Part shown: positions 1 to 5,823 of the stretch, piece by piece
Position numbering within the stretch: the first letter of the stretch is position 1
Layout: each line of letters starts with the position of its first letter
Notes under the pieces: generated by a model
Told to the model about the DNA's origin: nothing
Seen by the model: the letters and a program-made list of their open reading frames with translations, nothing else
Database searches by the model: none
Assembly: GCA_021817625.1 (NCBI GenBank)
Contig: JAKASY010000142.1
Location: forward strand, 1 to 6,045
Direction: 5' to 3'
Origin: Bacillota bacterium
GTDB taxonomy: Bacteria > Bacillota_E > JAJZYS01 > JAILZS01
Length of the DNA: 6,045 bases
Made by a program: the position numbers and the translations under genes

Positions 1-375
1 GGCCCACTTAGTCAGGTTGACCATCTTGCCGCTCTTGAGCTCCTGGGGGCCGTTCGAGGGCACGTCGCCGTCCAGGATGGTGGGCTCCTGGCCGACCGCG
101 AGCGCGGTCGACAGCTTGTTCAGGATTTGGTCCTGCTGGGTGACGAAGATGTTGTTCACATAGATGTCCGGGTGCGACTTGTTCCACTCCGCCACGGCCT
201 GGTTCAGGGCGGTGAGGCCGGGGCCGGTGGCCGAGTTCCACATCGTGATCGTGATCTTGCTGCCCGCCCTGTGGTGCGGCGCCGCCATGGCACCGGTGCC
301 CACGGTGAGGGCGACCGTCAGGATCGAAGCCACGCCGAAAGCGGCGGAAGCCGTCGCCCGTCTTGAAACAGCCAT
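1..375 (-). CDS. ABC transporter sugar-type substrate-binding protein, N-terminal part (runs off left edge)
   Basis: Only the first 125 residues are visible; the frame is open to the window edge. Residues 1-31 look like a signal peptide: a basic start with two arginines (R5, R6), a hydrophobic stretch at about 13-27, and an A-M-A signal peptidase I site before A32. The mature protein starts with an ITITMWNS strand, followed by a helix with AVAEWNKSHPDI and later KLSTALAVGQEPTIL. This is the usual N-terminal pattern of family 1 extracellular solute-binding proteins, which capture sugars or oligosaccharides for an ABC importer; the permeases would be expected further left. No cysteine occurs in the visible part, so there is no lipobox, which is unusual for a Gram-positive binding protein. 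The ATG at 375 is chosen because it opens the signal peptide and follows a strong GGAGGAGG; the ATG at 386 is out of frame. A LacI-type palindrome lies about 100 bases upstream. The family is clear; the substrate is not known. Confidence 0.88.
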   Translation of the reverse strand, partial: MAVSRRATASAAFGVASILTVALTVGTGAMAAPHHRAGSKITITMWNSATGPGLTALNQAVAEWNKSHPDIYVNNIFVTQQDQILNKLSTALAVGQEPTILDGDVPSNGPQELKSGKMVNLTKWA

Positions 376-386
376 CGGTGTGCCAT

Positions 387-394
387 CCTCCTCC
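387..394 (-). promoter_or_regulatory. Ribosome binding site of the substrate-binding protein gene
   Basis: GGAGGAGG on the minus strand, 11 bases before the ATG at 375. A competing ATG at 386 directly abuts it and opens a short out-of-frame peptide, so the spacing favours the start at 375. Confidence 0.7.
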
Positions 395-440
395 GGGACG
401 TCGCGAAGCCTTCGAAGCCGGTCTCACCCGTAGGCCACCA

Positions 441-467
441 CCGCCGTGAACGACCTCTTGACGGCGG
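441..467. repeat. Short inverted repeat in the leader of the substrate-binding protein gene
   Basis: CCGCCGT at 441-447 is the exact reverse complement of ACGGCGG at 461-467, giving a 7-bp stem with a 13-base loop. It sits 2 bases from the palindrome at 470-481, on the gene side. It could be a leader hairpin or part of a compound regulator site. With so much G and C a chance origin is also possible. Confidence 0.35.
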
Positions 468-469
468 AC

Positions 470-481
470 GTAAGCGCTTAC
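470..481. promoter_or_regulatory. LacI-family-type operator upstream of the transporter gene
   Basis: GTAAGCGCTTAC is a perfect 12-bp palindrome with a central CpG, centred about 100 bases before the substrate-binding protein start. LacI-family repressors (PurR, CcpA and sugar repressors) bind inverted repeats of this form, with the hinge helix inserting at the central CpG. The core AAGCGCTT is repeated exactly in the palindrome at 2876-2889. The site is AT-rich against its surroundings. No convincing -35/-10 pair could be read beside it. Repression of the transporter in the absence of its sugar is the likely role; the regulator gene is not in the window. Confidence 0.65.
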
Positions 482-510
482 AGGTGGGTGCGAGGTTCTC
501 CGTAGCGCAT

Positions 511-534
511 CCGGTTTCCTGTCGGGGAAACTGG
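511..534. terminator. Possible hairpin terminator after the PIG-L gene
   Basis: CGGTTTCC and GGAAACTG lie within a 9-pair stem (511-519 with 526-534) around a 6-base loop, starting about 30 bases after the PIG-L stop codon. The stem contains one G-U pair if read on the plus strand and one A-C mismatch on the minus strand. No U-tract follows on the minus strand. It could end the aminotransferase/PIG-L transcript before the next promoter region, but the evidence is weak. Confidence 0.35.
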
Positions 535-564
535 CAAGATTGCGACAACGCTCGCGCTCAGGCG

Positions 565-1269
565 CTAATCGAGGTCCAGCTCCAGGTCCGACCAGCCCAC
601 CCGGTGCAGCTCCTCGAACATGTCACCAGCCTTGGCCTTGGCCCGCCACGCGGCCATGCGCTCCTCCCACCGCGGGGTGCCGATGGGCATCTGGCTCTTG
701 TGGCAGCTCAGGGCGGCGATCTTGCGCTCGAGCAGGGCCTCGTCCACGCGCACCTTGCGGTTTCCCCGGGCGGTGTGGAAGAAGAACACCTCTTCGGTGT
801 GGTGGGCCTTGCGGCCGGCCTCGATCTGCTCGGGGAAGTAGTCCTCGCCGTTGGCCAGGTAGGCGGCCTCAAAGGCGGTCATGCAGATCGTGCGGTGGTC
901 GGGGTGCGGCTCGTCGGTGGCCCAGGGGTCCATGCAGAAGAGGATCGTCGGCTCCACCATCCGCACGGCGTCGTACACCCTGCGGCGCAGGTCGGGCTGC
1001 TGGGCCAGGGTGCCGTCCCCAAAGCCCAGCCAGTGCACTTGGCTTATGCCGATGATCTTCGCCGCGGCCTCGAGCTCGTCGTGGCGGATGCGCGCCAGCT
1101 CGCCCTCGGCGTAGCCGGCGTGGGGGCTGCCCGCGTCGCCGTCGGTGGCCACGACCAGGTGCACCTCGTGTCCCTGGTCGCTCAGCCGGGCGGCCGTGCC
1201 GGAGCAGCCGGTCTCGTCGTCCGGGTGGGCCGTGAAGATCGCCACCCGGCTTCCCTTCGGAAGCGTCAA
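565..1269 (-). CDS. PIG-L/LmbE-family zinc-dependent N-deacetylase
   Basis: The protein of 234 residues matches the usual PIG-L length of about 230. The family signature AHPDDE is at residues 14-19 and DEPHPDHR at 119-126. By analogy with MshB, H15, D18 and H125 would bind zinc, D17 would act as the general base and H122 would assist. Known members remove the acetyl group from GlcNAc-type sugars (MshB and BshB in thiol biosynthesis, GPI-anchor PIG-L); others cleave amide-linked conjugates. No signal peptide is seen, so it is probably cytoplasmic. The TTG at 1269 is chosen because GGAGGTGA lies at ideal distance and the first beta strand (SRVAIF) begins at once. A GTG at 1350 would add 27 low-complexity Arg/Ala/Gly residues and has a weaker site. 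The gene follows the class V aminotransferase by 114 bases and is probably cotranscribed with it. The substrate is not known. Confidence 0.88.
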   Translation of the reverse strand: MTLPKGSRVAIFTAHPDDETGCSGTAARLSDQGHEVHLVVATDGDAGSPHAGYAEGELARIRHDELEAAAKIIGISQVHWLGFGDGTLAQQPDLRRRVYDAVRMVEPTILFCMDPWATDEPHPDHRTICMTAFEAAYLANGEDYFPEQIEAGRKAHHTEEVFFFHTARGNRKVRVDEALLERKIAALSCHKSQMPIGTPRWEERMAAWRAKAKAGDMFEELHRVGWSDLELDLD

Positions 1270-1273
1270 CCCC

Positions 1274-1281
1274 TCACCTCC
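1274..1281 (-). promoter_or_regulatory. Ribosome binding site deciding the TTG start of the PIG-L gene
   Basis: GGAGGTGA on the minus strand, with 7 bases between the GGAGG core and the TTG at 1269. It is one of the best Shine-Dalgarno matches in the window and lies inside the longer reading frame from the GTG at 1350, which argues for the shorter protein. Confidence 0.65.
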
Positions 1282-1323
1282 AGAGCTTGCGGGTCGGGTC
1301 CGTGCGGACGCCGTCCCCCTTAC

Positions 1324-1343
1324 GGCCGGCGACCGCGCCGGCC
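1324..1343. repeat. Intercistronic hairpin between aminotransferase and PIG-L genes
   Basis: GGCCGGC and GCCGGCC form a perfect 7-bp stem around a 6-base loop, 41 bases after the aminotransferase stop codon on the minus strand. No U-tract follows, so it is more likely an mRNA-stability or attenuation hairpin than a complete terminator. If the PIG-L gene starts at the GTG at 1350 the hairpin would be coding; if it starts at the TTG it lies in untranslated spacer. Confidence 0.4.
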
Positions 1344-1383
1344 CAAGCACCCCCTTCCTGGCCCGGACCCGAGCGGTTTGCCG

Positions 1384-2820
1384 CTAGCGGCCCAGCCCGG
1401 CCACAAACCGCACGAGCCGATAGGCATCGGAGAAGTTGCTCGCGATGCCGAAGGAGGCGCGCAGCGCGCCGTCCAGGTGCCCCAGGGCCGAAAGCGGCGT
1501 GTCCATCGGCGCGGTGCCGCAGCCGACAACGCTATCGGGCGCGTAGTCCAGGGCCACCTCGCAGCCGCCCGGGTTGCAGTGGCAGCCGCTTCGCACCGAG
1601 ATGCCGACCGCGGCGGCCGCTTCCTGCACCGCCGTCGCGTCGAGCCGCGCGCCGTCGGGCGAAAGCGCGTTGAACAGCACGTTCGCGCCACGGCCCTCCA
1701 CCCCGAGCGGTCCGTACACCTCCGCACAGGGAGTGCCGTCGGGGTGCCCAAGGGCACCCAGCGCCTCGATCAGCCAGCCGGTCAGGGCGAGCGTGCGCTG
1801 GCCGATCGCCTCGAGTCCCGCCGCGCTGAGGAAGTCCAGGCCGATCTCCACGGCGGGAATGGCCAGGAAGTTGGGCGTGCCGTCCTCGAAGCCTTCGGGT
1901 GGCTCCAGCAGGCGATGGCCGGTGCCACTGCCGACGAAGCCCTGGACGGACGAGAACACGGTCGTGCCGCCCGCGTACCAGGGGCGGGTGAGGAGCGCCG
2001 CGGCGTCGCGCCGCGCAAGGAGCGCGCCCACGCCGGTCGGGTAGCCGAACATCTTGTAGAACGAGACCACAGCGAACTCCGGGCGGACGCGCCCAAGGTC
2101 GAGGCGCGCCGTGGGGACGAAGGCGGCGGCGTCGAGGAGCACCTGCCAGCCCTGGGAGTGCGCGCGCTCGATCCAGTCGAGCGGGTGGCGCACGCCCGTG
2201 AAGTTCGACTGGGCCGGAAAGGCGAACAGGCGGGGTCCTCGGCCCTCCCGGGCGAGGGCCGCCCCGAGCCGCTCCGGGTCCACCCTGAGGTCGGGACGGG
2301 TGAGCGGCACGTAGGTCACCTCGGCGCCGTGCGCCACCGCATACTCGCGCATGCCGTTCACGGAGTTGTGGTTGTCGTAGGTGAGGAGGAGCTCGCCCCC
2401 GTGCCCGAACGGGAACGACTCGGCCACGAGCTTGATGCCGGCCGTGGCATTCTGCGTGAAGATCACCGCGTAGTCGTCGGCCGACGCGCCGAAGTGCTCG
2501 AGCACGCGCGAGCGCGCCGACTCGACCAGGGACGTGCTCAGGCGCGAGGCCGGATTGGTGGAGTGGGGGTTACCGAGCACGCAGCGCCGCAGGAGGCGCA
2601 GGTGCTCGTGGACCTGTCGGTCGGCGTAGAGGGAGGCACCCGTGTAGTCCAGATAGGCCTGCCCCTGGGCATCGAGGCGGGCGAACTCGGTGCGCCGCAT
2701 CTCATCAAGAGCGGCGGTGCGTGCGTAGGCGGGAAAGGCGGCCTCGAAGCGCGCGCGGCACTCCGCCTCGTCCCCCTCCAGCCCGAGTGCGGCCGCGCTC
2801 GCGGCCAGATCGTCGGCCAT
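1384..2820 (-). CDS. Class V PLP aminotransferase, molybdenum cofactor sulfurase (NifS-like domain) type
   Basis: The 478-residue protein follows the N-terminal NifS-like domain of eukaryotic molybdenum cofactor sulfurase along its length: YLDYTGASLY (57-65), NPHSTNP (84-90), the PLP-phosphate region FTQNATAGIKL (121-131), DNHNSVNGMRE (149-159), FPAQSNFTGVRHPLDWI (201-217), DAAAF (230-234), the PLP lysine K256 in SFYKMFGYPTG, FEDGTPNFL (311-319), and SGCHCNPGGC (411-420). C415 aligns with the persulfide cysteine of plant ABA3 (C430), flanked by C413 and C420. The expected reaction is removal of sulfur from L-cysteine to an enzyme persulfide; the sulfur acceptor is not known. The C-terminal MOSC domain of the eukaryotic enzyme is absent, and no molybdoenzyme gene is in view. 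No signal peptide is seen. The ATG at 2820 has a moderate purine-rich site (AAGGGGA). A LacI-type palindrome lies just upstream. Other class V activities (cysteine lyase, epimerase) remain possible. Confidence 0.88.
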   Translation of the reverse strand: MADDLAASAAALGLEGDEAECRARFEAAFPAYARTAALDEMRRTEFARLDAQGQAYLDYTGASLYADRQVHEHLRLLRRCVLGNPHSTNPASRLSTSLVESARSRVLEHFGASADDYAVIFTQNATAGIKLVAESFPFGHGGELLLTYDNHNSVNGMREYAVAHGAEVTYVPLTRPDLRVDPERLGAALAREGRGPRLFAFPAQSNFTGVRHPLDWIERAHSQGWQVLLDAAAFVPTARLDLGRVRPEFAVVSFYKMFGYPTGVGALLARRDAAALLTRPWYAGGTTVFSSVQGFVGSGTGHRLLEPPEGFEDGTPNFLAIPAVEIGLDFLSAAGLEAIGQRTLALTGWLIEALGALGHPDGTPCAEVYGPLGVEGRGANVLFNALSPDGARLDATAVQEAAAAVGISVRSGCHCNPGGCEVALDYAPDSVVGCGTAPMDTPLSALGHLDGALRASFGIASNFSDAYRLVRFVAGLGR

Positions 2821-2875
2821 GGCTCGTCCCCTTCTTCCCCCGTGCGCCTTGCCCGGTCATTGCCGCACTCGCCAG

Positions 2876-2889
2876 AGAAAGCGCTTTCT
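2876..2889. promoter_or_regulatory. LacI-family-type operator upstream of the aminotransferase/PIG-L unit
   Basis: AGAAAGCGCTTTCT is a perfect 14-bp palindrome with a central CpG. It lies 7 bases beyond the GNAT stop codon and is centred about 62 bases before the aminotransferase start. It shares the 8-bp core AAGCGCTT with the palindrome at 470-481. A TAGAAA element on the minus strand (2885-2890) overlaps it and could serve as a -10, which would suit repression, but no good -35 is visible. As a hairpin it would have almost no loop, so a DNA-binding site is more likely than a terminator. Confidence 0.65.
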
Positions 2890-2896
2890 ACGCCGT

Positions 2897-3859
2897 TCAT
2901 GCCGGTTCCTTCGTTTCAGGTCCTCGCGATGCCGTGGCCTGCGGCCGAGAGCCCGCACGCCGCCACGTGACCAGGGCCGCGACCTGCGGAAAGCGGAGGG
3001 CGTCGAGAGCGGCCATGGCGGCGGTGTCCCAGTCGTCGACCTCCATCCGGAGGCGCTCTGCCCCGAGTGTACGCGCATGGACCAGCTGCGCTGCGCTCAG
3101 GCCGACGACGATCGCGCGCGCGTCGGCCCGTCGGCGCTCTGCCACGCCGCGCCAGCCCAGCTCCAAACCGCTCGAGCCGGAATCCCGGTGGGCCAGGGCC
3201 AGTGCGGCGGGCCCCAGCGCGTCGAGAAGGACGAGGCTGGCGCGACGGTCCACATCGTCGGCAAAGACCGCGCGCTCCCAGAACGCGGCCGGAAGGGCGG
3301 CGACGGGGTCCGGCCGATGGGCCCGCGCGTATACGGCGTGCGCCAGCAGGGCGAGGGCGCGCCGTGAGGACGCGTCCGGCGCCACGTCGCCCAGGGCGGC
3401 GACCCGATCCTCCGATCGGCGGACCGGGACAGCCCGGACGTCGAGCGCGTCGCGCCGCGGATCGATCTGGGGCGTGAGCGTGCGCCGCACCGGCCGGAAG
3501 CCGGCCCCGCCGAGAAGCCGCTGCGCCGCCGCTCCCGTCGGCCAGGCCCAGGTCTGCAGGCCGACACGCGGCGCCAGATCCTCCTCCAGCGCGGTGAGGA
3601 GAGCACGACCCAACCCCCGGCCGCGCGCCGGCGGCACGACCGCGATCGCCAGCCGCAGGAAAGCGGGATGAACCATGTTCGGCCGGACGCACGCGACGCC
3701 GACGGGGCGTCCGCTTCTGTCTTCGGCGACCATCCCTGGACTGCCCGGGTCCCAGACGTCGACGGGCGGTTCTGGTCCGCCGTCGTCCCGAAGCGTGTCA
3801 AGGATCGCCTGAACCGCGGCCATGTCCCGGGCGCCGAGCCGCCTTACGCGCGCTCCCAC
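2897..3859 (-). CDS. Tandem-GNAT acetyltransferase (mycothiol-synthase-like architecture)
   Basis: The 320-residue protein has two GNAT-like halves. The N-terminal half (about 3-130) has the acetyl-CoA pyrophosphate loop RGRGLG at 79-84, preceded by the LRLAIAVVPPA strand, and ends in LLGGAGF. The C-terminal half (about 140-300) keeps the fold pattern (GWRGVAERRRADARA, 235-249, then LGAERLRMEVDDWDTAAMAALDALRF), but its loop lacks the normal glycines and may not bind CoA. It would transfer an acyl group from acyl-CoA to an amine; the acceptor is not known. Mycothiol synthase MshD has similar size and two GNAT domains, but its C-terminal half is the active one, so direct equivalence is doubtful. 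The GTG at 3859 is chosen because it includes the first beta strand (ARVRRL); its ribosome site GGAG is 11 bases away. It starts 16 bases after the SDR gene, so the two probably form one transcript. The tail after residue 301 looks unstructured. Confidence 0.82.
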   Translation of the reverse strand: MGARVRRLGARDMAAVQAILDTLRDDGGPEPPVDVWDPGSPGMVAEDRSGRPVGVACVRPNMVHPAFLRLAIAVVPPARGRGLGRALLTALEEDLAPRVGLQTWAWPTGAAAQRLLGGAGFRPVRRTLTPQIDPRRDALDVRAVPVRRSEDRVAALGDVAPDASSRRALALLAHAVYARAHRPDPVAALPAAFWERAVFADDVDRRASLVLLDALGPAALALAHRDSGSSGLELGWRGVAERRRADARAIVVGLSAAQLVHARTLGAERLRMEVDDWDTAAMAALDALRFPQVAALVTWRRAGSRPQATASRGPETKEPA

Positions 3860-3875
3860 TGCGGCACCCGCTCCG

Positions 3876-4634
3876 TCAGAAGAGCTGGAGTCCGCCGTCC
3901 ACGCTCAGGACCTGGCCGGACACGTAGCGGGAGGCGTCGGACAGGAAGACCACCGTCATGTCCGCGATCTCTGCCGCCTGGCCCAGGCGCCTGAGGGGTA
4001 TGCGCTCGACCAGCGCACGCTGGCCGGCCTCCCCCATGGCATCCCACTGCCGCTCGGTGGTCGGGTTGGAGCGCACGAAGCCGGGGCAGACGCAGTTCAC
4101 CCGCACCCCGTAGGGGCCTAGCTCCTGGGCCATCTGCCGCGTCAGGCCGATCTGCCCCGCCTTGGCGCTCGTGTACGCCTGAATGCCGGTGAGGCTGGCG
4201 CTGCGCCCGGCGCCGGAGGAGATGTTGACGATCGCCCCGCGCCGCCGCTCCTTCATCGTCGCCGCCACCGCGCGGATGCCGTTGAAGGCCCCCGTCAGGT
4301 TGATCGACAGGACCCGCTGCCAGTCCTCGTCGGACACCTTGTCGACGTCCTGGTGCACCTGCCCGGCCACGCCGCCCGCGCAGTTGACGAGACCGTCGAC
4401 GCAGCCCTCGCGCCCGAGCACGTCCGCCACCCACGCGGCCCAGTCGGCCCCCCGTGTCACGTCGAGCACACGCCCGCGGCCCGCGCCGAAGCGCGCCTCA
4501 GCCTCCCGCGCTCCCTCGGGCAGGATGTCCGCCCCGTACGCCCGGCCGCCGGCGGCCTCCACCGCCTCCGCGATCGCCCGACCGATGCCGTGCGCCACGC
4601 CCGTGACCAGCACCACGCGATCCTTCAGATCCAT
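3876..4634 (-). CDS. SDR-family NAD(P)-dependent oxidoreductase
   Basis: This is a classical short-chain dehydrogenase of 252 residues, the normal family length. The cofactor motif TGVAHGIG is at 11-18, D36 ends the second strand (favouring NAD over NADP), DV is at 59-60, NCAGG at 84-88, the tetrad asparagine N112 in INLTG, the catalytic serine at S139/S140 in NISSGAG, and Y154-TSA-K158 the catalytic tyrosine and lysine. PG at 184-185 and a C-terminal VSGQVLSVDGG close the fold. It would oxidise an alcohol or reduce a carbonyl, possibly on a sugar or polyol. The ATG at 4634 is chosen because the Rossmann strand starts directly after it (DLKDRVVLVTG) and GGGGAGGA lies 10 bases upstream; the open frame continues 52 codons further but without SDR sequence. 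The GNAT gene follows after 16 bases. The substrate cannot be read from the sequence. Confidence 0.92.
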   Translation of the reverse strand: MDLKDRVVLVTGVAHGIGRAIAEAVEAAGGRAYGADILPEGAREAEARFGAGRGRVLDVTRGADWAAWVADVLGREGCVDGLVNCAGGVAGQVHQDVDKVSDEDWQRVLSINLTGAFNGIRAVAATMKERRRGAIVNISSGAGRSASLTGIQAYTSAKAGQIGLTRQMAQELGPYGVRVNCVCPGFVRSNPTTERQWDAMGEAGQRALVERIPLRRLGQAAEIADMTVVFLSDASRYVSGQVLSVDGGLQLF

Positions 4635-4777
4635 GTCCCTCGAGTCCTCCCCGCTGCCCGCGCCTGACTCCAACCGGTGTCCCGGCCACGGAAGGATCGT
4701 ACTCCACGGCCGGCGAAGGCGGACAGCCGACCGCCCGCCAGAGGCACGCGCGGACGGGTCGCGGGGAGGCGAAGTCC
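4635..4777. promoter_or_regulatory. Divergent intergenic region between SDR and AstE-like genes
   Basis: This gap of 143 bases should hold promoters for both directions. A TACGAT element on the minus strand (4697-4702) is a possible -10 for the SDR/GNAT unit, with only a poor -35 about 18 bases upstream. It lies inside an inverted repeat, CCGGCC (4682-4687) and GGCCGG (4708-4713). For the plus-strand gene only the ribosome site GGGGAGG (4763-4769) is clear. The AAGCGCTT palindrome found at the other two promoter regions is absent, so this unit may be under different control. Confidence 0.4.
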
Positions 4778-5797
4778 GTGATAACGACAAGCAGCGTCGA
4801 TCCTGCCCAGGTGGCGGTGGCCGGCACCCATGTCCACCCTGGAGCGGCCACCCAGGTCCGCCTGCCGGTGCCCGGCCTCGACGAGGCGCACCACCCGTAC
4901 GTCACGCTGGTGGGCGCCGTGGCGCCGGGCCCCGTGGTGAGCGTCGTGTCGGGCGTTCACGGCGCAGAGATCTCTTCGATCGAGGCGGCGCGGCGCCTCG
5001 CCCTGTCCCTGCCGGGCCGGCTGCGCCGGGGCGCCGTCCTGGTCTCTGCGCCGGTCAACCTGGCCTCGTTCTTCGCCCGCAGCCTATACGTGAACCCGCT
5101 CGACGGCAAGAACCTCAACCGTGTGTTCCCCGGGGCGCCCGACGGCACCGCCTCGGAGCGCCTCGCCCACGCCCTCGTGGAGGCGCTGGTGCGGCCGGCG
5201 GACGTGGTGTTCGACCTGCACGGCGGCGACATCGTCGAGGCCCTCGACCCGTTCATGCTGGCCGAACAGCTGCCGGGCCGCGGCATCGACCCCCGTGCCC
5301 TGGAGCTGGCCGACCTGTTCGCCCTGGACCAGGTCATCGCCGGCCACGTGGACGGCTCGCTCGTGGCCGTGGCGACCGCCATGGGCAAGGCCTCCTTGCT
5401 GGCGGAGTGCGGCCAGCAGGGGATCCTGTCGGACCTGGCGGCGACGCGCCTCGCGGCAGGCGTGGAGAACGTCCTCGCGGCCCTCGGCATGCTCGAGGCG
5501 CCCGCCCCCGAGGAGGCGCCCGTCGCCCACCCCGTGTTCCGGCCGTCGTGGACCTGGATGAGCTCAGGGCACGAGGGCTTCTGGCTCGTCGACCCGGCCG
5601 TGTCCGTGGGGAGGGAGCTGGCGGCCGGCGCCCGCATCGGCCGCGTCCAGCCGCTCGCCGCCGGTACCCCGGCGATCGACGTTCTGAGCCCGCACGCGGG
5701 CAGGCTGATCTTCCTCGTGTCCGCCCTGTCCACGGCTCCGGGCACCCCCCTGTGCGCCGTGGCGCGGCCGGCGGCGGAGTGGCCGGCCCCGGCCTGA
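4778..5797 (+). CDS. Succinylglutamate desuccinylase/aspartoacylase (AstE/AspA) family zinc hydrolase
   Basis: The 339-residue protein has the M14-like zinc carboxypeptidase fold of this family. The motif GVHGAE (59-64) supplies zinc ligands H61 and E64, NPLDGKNLNRVFPG (106-119) includes the substrate-binding arginine R115, FDLHGGD (145-151) gives the third ligand H148, and E210 in LLAECG is the likely catalytic glutamate. The last 90 residues form a beta-rich domain with the VGRELAAGARIGRV and DVLSPHAGRL pattern typical of the family C terminus. Members cleave N-acyl amino acids such as N-succinylglutamate or N-acetylaspartate; many relatives act on other amides. No signal peptide is seen. 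The GTG at 4778 has GGGGAGG at 8 bases, the best start available. It is the only plus-strand gene, divergent from the SDR gene and convergent with the gene entering from the right. The exact substrate is not known. Confidence 0.88.
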   Translation: MITTSSVDPAQVAVAGTHVHPGAATQVRLPVPGLDEAHHPYVTLVGAVAPGPVVSVVSGVHGAEISSIEAARRLALSLPGRLRRGAVLVSAPVNLASFFARSLYVNPLDGKNLNRVFPGAPDGTASERLAHALVEALVRPADVVFDLHGGDIVEALDPFMLAEQLPGRGIDPRALELADLFALDQVIAGHVDGSLVAVATAMGKASLLAECGQQGILSDLAATRLAAGVENVLAALGMLEAPAPEEAPVAHPVFRPSWTWMSSGHEGFWLVDPAVSVGRELAAGARIGRVQPLAAGTPAIDVLSPHAGRLIFLVSALSTAPGTPLCAVARPAAEWPAPA

Positions 5798-5823
5798 GCA
5801 GCCGCCCCATACCGTCGGGGGGA

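Noticed and set aside
384..386. Alternative ATG for the substrate-binding protein gene
   Set aside because: It is out of frame with the signal peptide and the mature protein, gives only a short peptide, and abuts the Shine-Dalgarno sequence.
2876..2889. Reading the 14-bp palindrome as a terminator of the SDR/GNAT transcript
   Set aside because: A symmetric dyad without a spacer would leave only about five stem pairs around a four-base loop, and no U-tract follows. The shared core with the site at 470-481 fits a protein-binding site better.
2538..2900. A 120-codon minus-strand frame starting with an ATG that overlaps the GNAT stop codon (ATGA), suggesting translational coupling
   Set aside because: It continues in another frame within the aminotransferase gene, whose own ATG at 2820 opens a protein homologous along its length. 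The coupled frame has no plausible protein sequence.
484..2970. An 828-codon open frame on the plus strand, antisense to the PIG-L and aminotransferase genes
   Set aside because: It lies opposite two genes with complete, recognisable catalytic motifs. Its translation is low-complexity in Arg, Gly, Ala, Val and His with no domain, as expected from the antisense strand of GC-rich coding DNA.
4635..4790. A 52-residue N-terminal extension of the SDR starting at 4790
   Set aside because: The extension would cover the divergent intergenic region and overlap the start of the AstE-like gene. It has no SDR sequence, and the ATG at 4634 sits directly before the Rossmann fold.
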